Below, in pieces: positions 9,833 to 18,885 of a DNA stretch of 64,000 nt. Position 1 is the first letter of the stretch. The number at the start of each line of letters is the position of its first letter. The position numbers were made by a program, and so were the translations under genes. The DNA is from Streptomyces olivochromogenes (GTDB lineage Bacteria; Actinomycetota; Actinomycetes; Streptomycetales; Streptomycetaceae). A model generated the notes under the pieces. It had not been told where the DNA came from, did not search any database, and saw only the letters and a program-made list of their open reading frames with translations. The DNA lies in NCBI RefSeq assembly GCF_001514115.1, contig NZ_KQ948471.1, forward strand, positions 89,424 through 153,423, written 5' to 3'.

Positions 9833-9985
9833 GGACCCGTCACTGACCCCCTCATGTCTCCCCGCATTACGGCAACGAGCCACACATGGCCCGGCAGCAG
9901 GGGCTCATATACCTTGGTAAGAGTCATCGAAAACTTGCCGGCGATCGTAAAGCAGTAAAAGCGCAGACGAAAGGTCGGGATTGCC

Positions 9986-10636
9986 GTGGCAACGCCAAGC
10001 CCTCCTCGCATCCGAGTGGTAATTTCCGACGACCATCCCTTGTTTCGTGAGGGCATCTCGCGCGCGCTGCAACTAAGTGGGTTCATTGATGTCGTGGCCG
10101 AGGCGGAGAACGGCCGGGATGCGCTGGAGATCATTCGCCGAGAAATTCCACAAGTCGCCGTGCTGGATTTGCGCATGCCTGAACTTGACGGAATCGCAGT
10201 GCTTCACGCCCTGGTTCGGGACCGAGTTGACACCCGGGTTCTCATGCTTTCCGCTTTCACCGACAGCTCCTCTGTCTACCGTGCATTGGAAGAAGGAGCT
10301 GCGGGGTTCCTGACCAAAGACAGCAAACGCTCGGAAGTCGTGGAAGCGGTGCGGGCGATCTCACAGGGTAAAACTGTCGTGCCACCCGAAGTGACAGGAG
10401 GGCTGGCCGACGAAATCCGCATGAGGCGATCCCAGAATTCGCCGACCCTCAGCGAGCGGGAAAGCCAGGTCCTGAACGGTATGGCCCGGGGACTCAGCAT
10501 TCCGCAGATCGCCAAAGAACTGATCCTCGGTACGAGCACGGTCAAGACGCACGCTCAGCACCTCTACGAGAAACTACAGGTGTCGGATCGCGCCGCAGCG
10601 GTTGCGGAAGCCATGCGGCGAGGCCTGCTGGAATGA
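9986..10636 (+). CDS. NarL/LuxR-family response regulator
   Basis: 216 aa from a GTG with GGTCGGGA upstream. The receiver domain (about 8-125) has the acidic pair in ISDDHPLFREG, the phospho-acceptor Asp in VAVLDLRMPELDG, and the conserved Lys in FLTKDS. The C-terminal LuxR helix-turn-helix begins LSERESQVLNGMARGLS and ends in STVKTHAQHLYEKLQVSDR. It is a DNA-binding output paired with the histidine kinase encoded convergently 42 bp away. GC content is clearly lower than the flanking genes (many AT-ending codons), suggesting that the pair was acquired together. Confidence 0.94.
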   Translation: MATPSPPRIRVVISDDHPLFREGISRALQLSGFIDVVAEAENGRDALEIIRREIPQVAVLDLRMPELDGIAVLHALVRDRVDTRVLMLSAFTDSSSVYRALEEGAAGFLTKDSKRSEVVEAVRAISQGKTVVPPEVTGGLADEIRMRRSQNSPTLSERESQVLNGMARGLSIPQIAKELILGTSTVKTHAQHLYEKLQVSDRAAAVAEAMRRGLLE

Positions 10637-10678
10637 TCACCAAATCACCCTGCAGGGCGCGATGCAAGAAACCATCGC

Positions 10679-11917
10679 TCATTCCACTGGTACAACGGCT
10701 TCGGCCGTCGTGCCGCCTGATGCATTTCTTCGGAGGGTGAAAACACCTCCCAGGCCCTCGATTCGCGCACGGTGCGAAGCGATCCCGATATGGCCTGACG
10801 AGAGACTCCTGGCCAAGCATTCGTTGGATATCCCTACACCGTCATCAGAAATCGAGAGTTTAACACTCGCTGAATCGTTCTGCTGCAAGGTCACGATGAC
10901 ATTATTTGCTTGCGCATGCTTCACGGCATTCTCCAGAATTTCGCGAGCCAGCCAGTAGAGCGGTCGATCCACAGAACCTGCAGACGCGATGCTGGACCGA
11001 ACCTCTCCGTGAAATCTCCCGCGCTCGGAAGCCTGTTGAGTCAGATGCTGCAGAGCGGGCACCAGCCCCCCTGAAACGAGGACTTCAGGATGCAGGGTGC
11101 GTACCGACGAGCGGAGCTGCTTGCTTGCCGCGGCAAGAGCCTGATCGGCACGCTGCAGCGCATCGGTCACCCCGGGGCTGCATGCCGCTTCGTCGATGGA
11201 GTGCCTGGCCGCCAGAACGTTCTGCAATGCGCCATCGTGCAGCACTTCCGCAATTTTGCGCTGTTCCCTCTCCTCCGTCGCCATGATCCGGTCCAGCAGC
11301 CATAGGCGATGTTCCGCCAACTCTCTTATCGCCCTCACCCTGTGCTGCTGGACATCCGACAGAAGTACACAGCCCGCACAAACCACAAGAATGAACAGGG
11401 TGTGCATGAGTATGAAATTCCAGTACGGCTGCTGCAGATGGCCGACGGCAGTACCGACGGCGTAGCTCGCCGCTGCGAGCACTCCAGATGCCGCAGTAAG
11501 AACCGGCCGCATCTGGAACGAGGCGAGGACGGGTATGAAGAGAAAAATGTCAGCAGATACCGGCGAGCTCCAGTTCGGGTCAGAAAAATCGCCGGAAATT
11601 GCTATCAATGCGGTGAGCAAAGCCAGGTCGACCAGTGGATATACCCAGCTTGGATACGGCCTGCGCGATCTCCAGGACGCCCAGAGCATTCCAAAGGTCC
11701 ATAGAGCATAGACGGCAGCCAGCGTCACCGAAATCTGCATCTGCTCAGACGGCGGAAACACTGCCAAGTCTGCCGTGAGTGCAACAACGATGGCGATCCG
11801 AAGTATCGCCTGCCATCTAAAGGCCCTTTGCAGGTGCAGGGCAGGCACTTCGGCCATGTCCCCTCGATCTGGTCGGCCACTTTCTCGAGCGGTCGGGAAT
11901 GAGTCCGGAAGTGTCAT
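10679..11917 (-). CDS. Two-component sensor histidine kinase (HisKA_3 type)
   Basis: 412 aa. The N-terminal half carries five or six membrane helices (about 35-185). The HisKA_3 dimerisation domain holds the H-box REQRKIAEVLHDGALQN, where the His is the predicted phosphorylation site. The HATPase_c domain has its N-box at LAREILENAVKHAQ and glycine-rich ATP-lid residues in SISDDGVGI. This is the NarX/DesK-like class that pairs with NarL/LuxR regulators, so the convergent neighbour at 9986-10636 is the expected partner. The tail-to-tail arrangement is less common than a kinase-regulator operon. The signal is unknown. Confidence 0.92.
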   Translation of the reverse strand: MTLPDSFPTARESGRPDRGDMAEVPALHLQRAFRWQAILRIAIVVALTADLAVFPPSEQMQISVTLAAVYALWTFGMLWASWRSRRPYPSWVYPLVDLALLTALIAISGDFSDPNWSSPVSADIFLFIPVLASFQMRPVLTAASGVLAAASYAVGTAVGHLQQPYWNFILMHTLFILVVCAGCVLLSDVQQHRVRAIRELAEHRLWLLDRIMATEEREQRKIAEVLHDGALQNVLAARHSIDEAACSPGVTDALQRADQALAAASKQLRSSVRTLHPEVLVSGGLVPALQHLTQQASERGRFHGEVRSSIASAGSVDRPLYWLAREILENAVKHAQANNVIVTLQQNDSASVKLSISDDGVGISNECLARSLSSGHIGIASHRARIEGLGGVFTLRRNASGGTTAEAVVPVE

Positions 11918-12173
11918 GTCATCCTCTTACCGGCTATCGCCCTGGAGCTGGCTGTGCCAGGGGGTGGCTTGCGATGCCGAGCCCTCCTTGAAATGTTCTG
12001 GAGTACGCAACGCCATCACAACCGGATCGACTCCGGCGCGCCTGCACGGGCGGTGCGCCCGCGCAGATACACCACGGACAGCCGGCTCCCACCTTTCTCT
12101 TAAGAAGCCGATGTCTCCGTGAACTTCGCTGTGGCGGCGCTGAGAACCGATTCGCCTGTGTGGTGACTATTTT

Positions 12174-12365
12174 ATGGCACAGACGGTGCATGGAGCGGTT
12201 TGCAAGGCCCACGCCCGGATCCGCTGCCGCGGCGAACGCGCCGTCGCCACCCTCAAGACCTGGAAAATTCTGACCAAGCTGCGCTGCAGCCCCTCCCGGA
12301 CGACCGCAATGGTGCAGGCCATCCTCGTTCTCCACCACGTCGAAAACCCGGCCTGCCAAGGATGA
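12174..12365 (+). pseudogene. IS5-family transposase C-terminal remnant
   Basis: About 63 residues (AHARIRCRGERAVATLKTWK and AILVLHHVE) match the extreme C-terminus of IS5-group DDE transposases. The catalytic Asp residues and the N-terminal domain are missing. It lies next to the truncated sigma factor gene. Confidence 0.75.
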
Positions 12366-12462
12366 GAAACGCTCAGCCATGCCGACCGACCCTGGTGATG
12401 AGTTTTCGCGCCCGCACCCGTCACACCTACGACGGGACACGACGAGACGGAAGGATGACGTG

Positions 12463-12774
12463 ATGAGTGCGGACACGCGGCTGGAGGAGCCGGCGTTCTC
12501 GGGGCTGGCGGAGCGGCACCGGCGGGAGCTGCACGTGCACTGCTACCGGATGCTCGGGTCGTTCGAGGACGCCGAGGACACCGTGCAGGAAACGTTCCTC
12601 CGTGCCTGGCGGCGGCGGGAGACCTTCGAGGGGCGGTCGACGTTCCGGGCCTGGCTGTACCGGATCGCCACCAACGCCTGCCTGGACCTGCTCGCCAAGT
12701 GCCGCCCGGAGCCTGCGACCGGCGGCGAGGTGCTGTGGCTGCAGCCGTTCACCGAGTTCTACGAGTCTCAGTGA
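12463..12774 (+). pseudogene. ECF sigma factor, truncated after region 2
   Basis: 103 residues from the ATG at 12463. The N-terminus is a canonical sigma-70 region 2 of an ECF factor: LHVHCYRMLGSFEDAEDTVQ for core binding and -10 recognition, then FRAWLYRIATNACLDLL. Family members continue with a linker and region 4, needed for -35 binding. Here the reading ends at EVLWLQPFTEFYESQ and stops directly beside the hairpin end of the TnpB element. Insertion of that element probably removed the 3' part, and region 4 was not found on the far side. It is unlikely to be functional. Confidence 0.8.
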
Positions 12775-12794
12775 TTCGCCCATTGCTGGGCGAA
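12775..12794. repeat. Terminal hairpin of TnpB element (RE-like)
   Basis: TTCGCCCATTGCTGGGCGAA forms a perfect 8-bp stem with a 4-nt loop, directly after the truncated sigma frame and about 30 bp beyond the 3' end of tnpB. This position matches the right-end hairpin of IS200/IS605 elements. Confidence 0.6.
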
Positions 12795-12824
12795 GGTCCC
12801 CGTCTCACTCAATACCAGGAGGTA

Positions 12825-14138
12825 TCAATGCGGGGTAGACGCTTCAATACCACCGGCCCCGCAGGACGGGGTCTTACGGTCGGCTCCACGTCCGTTTTCT
12901 GTCTCCGGGCCACTCCCGGCGACGTGCCGCTTCACGAGCGCGGCGAGGTTCAGTGCCGCGTTCTCATCCCGGTCGAGGACGAGTCCGCAGTGTTCGCATA
13001 CGTACATCCGTATCCGGAGAGGCAGTTTGGGTGTCACTGCCTGGCATCCGGAACACGTCTTGCTGCTGGGGAACCAGCGGTCCGCCGCTTCGAGCGTTCC
13101 GCCGTTCCACCGGGTTTTGTAGGCGAGCTGACGCCGGATCTCGCCGAACCCGGCGTCGGCCACGACGCGGGCGAGTTTGCGGTTCTTGAGCATCCCCGAG
13201 ACGTTGAGGTCTTCCACCACGATCGTGCCGTACTCGCGGGCCAGGCTGGTGGTGAGCTTGTGGAGCGCGTCCCGCCGCAGGTTCGCGGTGCGGTAGTGCA
13301 CCCGGTTGCGGGCCGCATCCGCGCGCTGCCAACGCTTCGAAGGCTGCTGCCCGGTGCGCCGGTCAGGGCCCAGACGGCGGGCGACCGTGCGGGACAGGCG
13401 GCCGAGCTTGCGGCGCGCGGTGTCGTAGTGTTTGGGGTTCTCGGCGGTCGGGCGGCCGTCGGAGAACACCGCGAGGTGCTTGATGCCCAGGTCGACGCCG
13501 ATCACCGTATCCGCTCGGGACGGGGTACGGTCGGTGCGCTCGACTTCGCAGGTGAAGGACACGAACCAGCGGCCCGCCTCGCGGCGGACGGTCGCCGACT
13601 TCACCACCGCCGTGCCGGCCGCGATCCGGCGGTGCAGCTTCCGTGTGGACTCATGCGCCCTGATCGTTCCCAGGACCGGGAGCGTGACATGCCTGCGGTC
13701 GTCTTCCAAGCGGATCGTGCCGGTGGTGAACCGAACCGACGGCGTGGTCTTCCGCTTCGACTTGTAGCGAGGAAAGCCCATCCGCGGGCCCTTGCGCTTG
13801 CCGCGCCTGGAATCGGACCAGTTCTTCAAGGCCCGGGCGAGCTGGTCCAGCCCGGTGGCGTACGCCTCCTTCGAGCACTCCGCCCACCACGGCGCCACCT
13901 CGGTCTTCGCTGCGTTCCAGGCCTTGCGCATGGAATACATCGACCAGCCGAACGACGGCGTCAGACCGGCCTCGGCAATGCCGTAGGACCGTTCCGCCTC
14001 CCGCTGCCCGAGGTTCGCTTTCACCTGCGCGATACCCCAGTTGAACGCCACCCGGGCCGCACCGGCATGCCGCAGCAGCGCCCCGACCTGACCAGGCGTC
14101 GGGTCCAGTGCAAACCGGTAGGCATGCGTGACGATCAC
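12825..14138 (-). CDS. tnpB: TnpB, RNA-guided nuclease-type transposon protein
   Basis: 437 aa, full length for TnpB. The N-terminal helix-turn-helix/OrfB_IS605 region opens MIVTHAYRFALDPTPGQ. The RuvC-like catalytic core is split as usual: first Asp in TVIGVDLGIKHLA, Glu in GTIVVEDLNVSGML, last Asp in LVLDRDENAALN. A four-Cys zinc ribbon (CSGC and CEHCG) lies between the second and third parts. All three acidic residues are present, so the nuclease may be active. Family work shows TnpB cuts DNA using an omega-RNA made from the element's 3' end, here the region around 12775-12830. Confidence 0.93.
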   Translation of the reverse strand: MIVTHAYRFALDPTPGQVGALLRHAGAARVAFNWGIAQVKANLGQREAERSYGIAEAGLTPSFGWSMYSMRKAWNAAKTEVAPWWAECSKEAYATGLDQLARALKNWSDSRRGKRKGPRMGFPRYKSKRKTTPSVRFTTGTIRLEDDRRHVTLPVLGTIRAHESTRKLHRRIAAGTAVVKSATVRREAGRWFVSFTCEVERTDRTPSRADTVIGVDLGIKHLAVFSDGRPTAENPKHYDTARRKLGRLSRTVARRLGPDRRTGQQPSKRWQRADAARNRVHYRTANLRRDALHKLTTSLAREYGTIVVEDLNVSGMLKNRKLARVVADAGFGEIRRQLAYKTRWNGGTLEAADRWFPSSKTCSGCQAVTPKLPLRIRMYVCEHCGLVLDRDENAALNLAALVKRHVAGSGPETENGRGADRKTPSCGAGGIEASTPH

Positions 14139-14300
14139 CCGATCAGGCTACCGGCCGCCACCGACAACCCCCCGACCATTAACGGAAGTTGACAAACGCT
14201 GAGATTCGATGACGAAGCCCACAGCAGTTAAGAACCCCCGGTGCTGCCACCCCAGACTCGCCCGATTCCCAACCCGTTTGACGCATTCCGATATGGGAAT

Positions 14301-14654
14301 ATGATGGCGGTCATGGCACGAGCAGCGACGACGTCGGACGCGTTCAACGCGATCGCCGAGCCGCAGCGCCGGGACATCCTGGCGCTGCTGCGGGCGGGGG
14401 AGCGGCCGGTGACCGACGTGGCCCGGGAGCTGGGGATGAGCCAGCCGGGGGCGTCCAAGCACCTGCGGGTGCTCCGGGAGGTGGGGCTGGTGCGGGTCCG
14501 CGGGGCGGGCAAGCAGCGCCTGTACGGCCTGGACGCCCGCGGGCTGCGGCCGGTCCACGAGTGGGTCGGCGGATTCGAGCGGTTCTGGAACGAGAGTTTC
14601 GACCGGCTGGACACCTACGTGCAGGACCTCAAGCAGACACGGCAGGAGGAATGA
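14301..14654 (+). CDS. ArsR/SmtB-family winged-helix repressor
   Basis: 117 aa from the ATG at 14301 (a second ATG is adjacent and another lies 12 nt on). The whole protein is a winged helix-turn-helix: AEPQRRDILALLRAGERPVT, recognition helix MSQPGASKHLRVLREVGLV, wing RVRGAGKQRLYGLD. No Cys cluster for metal is present, so it belongs to the non-metal ArsR group that is often fused to, or next to, AHSA1 proteins. It is the first gene of a three-gene operon (spacing 3 bp, then a 1-bp overlap) and probably autoregulates it. Confidence 0.92.
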   Translation: MMAVMARAATTSDAFNAIAEPQRRDILALLRAGERPVTDVARELGMSQPGASKHLRVLREVGLVRVRGAGKQRLYGLDARGLRPVHEWVGGFERFWNESFDRLDTYVQDLKQTRQEE

Positions 14655-14657
14655 CCG

Positions 14658-15164
14658 ATGGCAGGGCCAAGGCAAGAAACGCGGGCGGAGCCGGCGACGG
14701 CCGACCGGGAGATCGTGATCTCCCGGGTCATCGACGCCCCGCGGGAGCTGGTGTTCGAGGCGTTCACCGAGGTCCGGCACCTGTCGCGGTGGTGGGGTCC
14801 GCAGGGGTTCACCACCGCGACGCGGTCCTTCGAGTTCCGCGAGGGCGGGGAGTGGGTCTTCGTGCTGCACGGGCCGGACGGGACCGACTACTCCGAGTGG
14901 ATCCGCTGGCTGCGGATCGTCCCGCCGGAGCGGATCGAGCTGCTGCACGGTGAGTCCCGCGACGACCCGAACGCCTTCGAGTCGGACCTGACCTTCGCGC
15001 CGGACGGCGCGGCGACCCGGATCGTGATGCGCACGGTGTTCCCCACCAAGGAACTGCGCGACGAGGCGGTCGAGAAGTACCACGCGATCGAGGGCGGCCG
15101 GCAGACCCTGAGCAGCCTGGCGGCCTACGTCAGCGACCTCGCGCGGAAGGGGGCGGAGAGCTGA
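14658..15164 (+). CDS. SRPBCC/AHSA1-family protein
   Basis: 168 aa. An AHSA1-type START fold is indicated by VISRVIDAPRELVFEAFTEV, HLSRWWGPQGF and the C-terminal helix HAIEGGRQTLSSLAAYV. The family binds hydrophobic ligands or acts as a small-molecule sensor or tailoring protein; the ligand is unknown. The start lies 3 bp after the ArsR gene and its stop overlaps the next start by one base. Co-occurrence of ArsR and AHSA1 is common in actinobacteria and suggests a ligand-sensing unit, which is inference. Confidence 0.92.
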   Translation: MAGPRQETRAEPATADREIVISRVIDAPRELVFEAFTEVRHLSRWWGPQGFTTATRSFEFREGGEWVFVLHGPDGTDYSEWIRWLRIVPPERIELLHGESRDDPNAFESDLTFAPDGAATRIVMRTVFPTKELRDEAVEKYHAIEGGRQTLSSLAAYVSDLARKGAES

Positions 15165-15832
15165 TGGCCGGGAAGGTGTTCTTCAGCGTGTCGATGTCGC
15201 TCGACGGCTTCATCGCACCCGAGCCCGTGCCCGCCCAGGACGAGCTCTTCGCGCCCCACAGGCAGGACGACCCGGACGTTCGGCGCTGGATGGCGCAGTG
15301 GACGGAGCTGCAGCAGTGGATCTTCCCGCTGCGGTTCTTCCGGGAGAACCTGAAGCTGGGCGAGGGCGGCGAGGAGGGCCTCGACAACGACGTCGCGCGG
15401 GAGACGTTCGAGCGCACCGGCGCGAGCGTCATGGGCAAGCGCATGTTCGACCTCGGCGAGCAGTCATGGCCGCAGGAGGCGCCCTTCCACACCCCGGTCT
15501 TCGTCGTGACGCACACCAAGCGTGACCCGTGGGAGCGGCCCGGCAACACCACGTTCCACTTCGTCAACGACGGCATCGAGCACGCCCTCGACCAGGCCCG
15601 CGCCGCCGCCGGCGACCGCGACGTCCGCATCGCCGGCGGCGGCACGACGATCCTGGAGTACCTGAACGCCGGCCTGGTCGACGAGTTCTCGATCACGCTG
15701 TCACCAGTGCTTTTCGGCGCCGGCACCCGCCTGTTCGACGGCGTGGACGCGTCCAGGGTCGCGCTGGAGCCGGTCCGTTCGGAGCCGTCGTCGCGGGTGA
15801 CGCACCTGACCTACGCCGTGCACCCACGGTAG
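15164..15832 (+). CDS. Dihydrofolate reductase-family (RibD C-terminal-like) protein
   Basis: 222 aa. The RibD_C/DHFR-like fold is marked by VFFSVSMSLDGFIAPEP at the N-terminus, ASVMGKRMFDLGE, the nucleotide-binding stretch DVRIAGGGTTILEYLNAGLV, and EFSITLSPVLFGAGTRLFD. The family are NADPH-linked reductases of mostly unknown substrate, not true folate reductases. It is last in the ArsR-AHSA1 operon, suggesting co-regulated reduction of the compound sensed by ArsR. A terminator hairpin follows at 15887. Confidence 0.92.
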   Translation: MAGKVFFSVSMSLDGFIAPEPVPAQDELFAPHRQDDPDVRRWMAQWTELQQWIFPLRFFRENLKLGEGGEEGLDNDVARETFERTGASVMGKRMFDLGEQSWPQEAPFHTPVFVVTHTKRDPWERPGNTTFHFVNDGIEHALDQARAAAGDRDVRIAGGGTTILEYLNAGLVDEFSITLSPVLFGAGTRLFDGVDASRVALEPVRSEPSSRVTHLTYAVHPR

Positions 15833-15886
15833 CCGCGCCACCACTCGGCACGGACCGTCCGCGGCCGGCGGGATGCCCGCCCCTGG

Positions 15887-15905
15887 CCCTGACCGCCGGT
15901 CAGGG
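15887..15905 (+). terminator. Hairpin after ArsR operon
   Basis: CCCTGACC (15887-15894) and GGTCAGGG (15898-15905) form a perfect 8-bp stem 55 bp downstream of the reductase stop. Confidence 0.55.
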
Positions 15906-16068
15906 GCCGACTCGAAAACCTCATGGCCTTTCCAACGGCACGCGCGGCCGCCGGCTGACGAGTTGAGCGCCTGAGGGTGAAGACCCGCCCGCCGGCTGAC
16001 CCCCATCCCCGGCGCTCTCGTCGGCGTCGGAACCGGTGATCTGGGTACTGTCCGGGGCCGGAGTTGAT

Positions 16069-16281
16069 GAACACACCCTGCAGGGCGCGGGCGCCGAGCA
16101 TCATGGCCTCGCCCTGCGCGGCGCCGCCGAGAGCGGAGGCGCCGGCGAAGCCGATCAGGCCGGTGACGAAGCGGTCATCGTGAACATCGCACTGCCCTCC
16201 GCCCAGCAGGACCTGGGGATATCGGACGGCAACCGTCAGTGGGTCATCACGGCCTACGCCCTCGCCTTCGGCGGACTGCTG
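16069..16281. pseudogene. Rearranged DHA2-type MFS transporter fragment
   Basis: Two pieces of one MFS protein lie head to head. The forward strand 16174-16281 reads IVNIALPSAQQDLGISDGN and on to AYALAFGGLL (helices 1-2). The reverse strand 16170-16069 reads FVTGLIGFAGASALGGAAQG and on to ARALQGVF (helices 3-4). In intact relatives the second piece follows the first on the same strand, so a local inversion with loss of the intervening GGRIADLFGRKR loop is implied. No functional product is expected. Confidence 0.75.
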
Positions 16282-16527
16282 CACCCGTGCGCCGGCGTAC
16301 CTCATTGCCGGCACTTCCCTGCGCTAGTTTCCAAGAACGGAAGGCAATTCCCTGTTTCGGCCGGCGCGTTCAAGTACGGCCACCTCATGCTCTGCGGAGG
16401 CCTGAAGGAGGTGTTCTCCGATGAACCTTCCACCGCGGGCGTAGACCTCGAACCGGTCCGCTATCTGCCGAATCGTATAACCGGCTCGGCTTTGATGGGG
16501 GGCATGCTGAAACGCCATGGTTCGTGA

Positions 16528-17146
16528 TCCTTCTCTGCCTTGCGGGCTTCAGGAGTCGTCGATGGAACTGCTCACCATTCGAACGCATTCCAGTGCCCGG
16601 TCGGATCCGTCAACCGGGGGACCGCACGGTGGGGGCTGCCGTAGTCGCGTCGGAGTGCTTGCCGCCGGATACGCGCCGCTCAGGCGCCACACCGGAGCGG
16701 GCCGGGAACCGGTTGACCGGACCGGCCGCAGACCCTGGCGGATGCCCCCGCTGGACACAGCGATGGCGGTGTTGAAGGTGTGATGGCCGCCGTCGGCAGC
16801 CATGCGGCGGGACGCGGCAGGGGAGGGGATGGGGATCCAGGCCGGCAGTGGGTCCAAGGCCGGCAAGTGGGTCCAGGACGAACGCCGCACGGATGTCCTG
16901 CGTTGACACCGATCGGACGGCAGCCGCTGAGGAGCCCGTGGCGCGCCATACGCCTTCTCGCATGCCTGCTCCCGGTCTGCGACGCGGGGCAACCGGACGG
17001 TGCCGATGCAGGCGGCGTAATCCCGCAGACCATTCCCATGTGCCGGCGACCACATGTTTCGTGCCGGCGCCGACGACGGCCCGCACTTTCGCCGAGAACC
17101 GGTAGCTGTGTGAGGAGGCAGCGGCCTTGTGGCCGTGGAACGGGCT
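16528..17146. other. No recognisable gene
   Basis: About 600 bases between the MFS relic and the small DUF3099 gene. Overlapping frames on both strands lack family features. Confidence 0.4.
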
Positions 17147-17404
17147 TCAGCGACGTTGTTTGCCGTCCATCTCGTCCCACCACTCGTCGGACTTCGGGTC
17201 GCCGGACGGGGCGTCCCACCAGCGGTCGTCGGGGCCGCGCCGGTTCGCGACGATGGCGGCCACCGGCGGGATCACCATGGCGACCACGCACATGCCGACC
17301 GCCGCGGGAACCGACCAGATACGCACGACGCCCCAGGCCAGGACGAAGAGCGCGATACATGTCCCCATCATGGCGAAGTAGGTGTGACGGCGTCGTGCGT
17401 ACAT
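17147..17404 (-). CDS. Small DUF3099-type membrane protein
   Basis: 85 aa. Two hydrophobic helices (MMGTCIALFVLAWGVVRIW and AVGMCVVAMVIPPVAAIVA) are followed by an acidic, Trp-rich cytoplasmic tail (DRWWDAP, DEWWDEMDGK). The sequence matches my memory of the actinobacterial DUF3099 family, of unknown function. Length is normal for the family. Confidence 0.85.
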   Translation of the reverse strand: MYARRRHTYFAMMGTCIALFVLAWGVVRIWSVPAAVGMCVVAMVIPPVAAIVANRRGPDDRWWDAPSGDPKSDEWWDEMDGKQRR

Positions 17405-18078
17405 GACTCCAGGCTAGGTCGTGCGTACACGGCTCCGGGTAGGCCGAACGGCGGATCCACCACCCCATCGTGCCCCCCGATCCGGCCGGCAGTTTCCGGT
17501 GGGCGCCCGCTCGATCCGAGCTTCCGCTACTGGCGCAGGACCGCGGGCGAGCGGGGGATCCGCCAGGCGGCCGACGCGAAGCCCGCCGCCCGGATACGCG
17601 AGGTCCACCAGGACTCGGACGGTGTCTCCGCCGCCGGGCAGGTGCCTCTTTGGCCGGAGCACAGGATCAGGCGAAGGCCGTGTTGTATTCGTTGTCTCCG
17701 CGTACGACCGCAGCGTACCGTTCACCCAACTTGGCACGCAGGACACCGAGTTGGTGTGCAGCGGTGGCCGCGACATGTGACGCGGCGGGTTGCAGTCCGG
17801 AGGTCTCCCGTCAATCCGCGTCGGGCCGACCGTCACGCATCTTTGCCCGGACCAAGTCCGGCCGGAGGAACGGCGACGCCGGAGAGCAGACTGACCTGTG
17901 TCAGCCTGCTTGATCCAGTCGCGGTGGAGGGGTCCCGGCGAATGACGGACGTACGTTGGGCCTCCTCAAGCGCGTCCCACGAAGGAGCGGAGTTTCCCGG
18001 TGAACCGCGGTAGGCCGGTGTCGTCGATTTGGGTGCTTATGACCGGTTCCCGCCGACGCGTCACTGTAAGTATCGCGC
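17405..18078. other. No recognisable gene
   Basis: About 670 bases with only shadow frames; nothing I can support on either strand. Confidence 0.35.
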
Positions 18079-18885
18079 TCACGTCGGCTGGTTCCCGCAG
18101 CCGCAGGCGCGGGTGTGGGTGAGGTCCAGACGGGCTGGCGGATACAGCGGCCCGGTTCCGTCTTCCGGCATGGGGAGCAGCAGGGCGTAGGCGCGGACCA
18201 TCGTGAACGCGTGGGGTTCGGGCAGGTCCATGGCCGCCAAGGCCGCGGAGGCCGCTTCGTGACGTTCCCCGTTGACGCGGATCTCCGCCTGCATCTTGCC
18301 GGGTTGCCCACCGTAGAAGACCTTGATGCCGTTGAAGAACGGCGATTCCAGGTCTGCCGTGAACGTGTCCGCGATGTGGTGGAGCACGTTCGCGTCGACC
18401 AGGGAATTTTGCAGGCGACGGTTCTCCTCGGCGTCGACGCCGAGGCCGACGGCCCCGGAGGCGATGCAGTGCCACCCGGGAACGCCGCGTTCGTCATCGG
18501 GACCGGCATGGTCGGCGAAGTGCTGGCGCCGGTCCAGGAGTTCCAACATGCACGCACCGGCGGTTTGCACCCATGTGTCGGCCGCCTTGGGGGCGTCCCC
18601 GGCGATCGCCACAACGCAGTCCATGAAGCACGGCACGTCGGGCTGGAGGCTCGTGTCCGGCAGCGCGACCAGGTCGTAGTGGTGGGGACCGCCGTGCACG
18701 GGCGGCATCACGCCGATCGCCCACCCGTGCGGGCTGCTCAAGGAGTTGCCTTTCAGCTCGGTCCCTTCCGTCACACCCGGCGCGTACCTCTCCAGACTGG
18801 CCTTCACCAGAGCGAGGAACTCCAGGTCCGGCAGGCGTTCGGGCGGCGGTTCGGCGTCACGCGCTCGGCGACGTATCCAAGACAT
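18079..18885 (-). CDS. Conserved cytosolic protein of unknown function (DUF6348-like)
   Basis: 268 aa, no signal peptide or membrane segment. Recognisable features are an N-terminal helical segment (LEFLALVKASLERYAPGV), a GGPHHYDLVALPD segment, acidic stretches and a C-terminal CGCG motif. It reads as an intact protein with good codon bias and resembles a Streptomyces family that I recall as DUF6348; this name is uncertain. It is alone on its strand, so context gives no role. Confidence 0.7.
   Translation of the reverse strand: MSWIRRRARDAEPPPERLPDLEFLALVKASLERYAPGVTEGTELKGNSLSSPHGWAIGVMPPVHGGPHHYDLVALPDTSLQPDVPCFMDCVVAIAGDAPKAADTWVQTAGACMLELLDRRQHFADHAGPDDERGVPGWHCIASGAVGLGVDAEENRRLQNSLVDANVLHHIADTFTADLESPFFNGIKVFYGGQPGKMQAEIRVNGERHEAASAALAAMDLPEPHAFTMVRAYALLLPMPEDGTGPLYPPARLDLTHTRACGCGNQPT

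Larger units (their letters stand above)
12775..14170 (-). mobile_element. TnpB-only IS200/IS605-group element (approximate ends)
   Basis: A tnpB gene without tnpA, bounded on its 3' side by the hairpin at 12775-12794. The other boundary lies somewhere between the tnpB start (14138) and the ArsR gene (14301); I place it near 14170 without proof. The mobilising TnpA would have to act in trans, and another IS605-type tnpA exists at 22025-22558. Confidence 0.6.
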
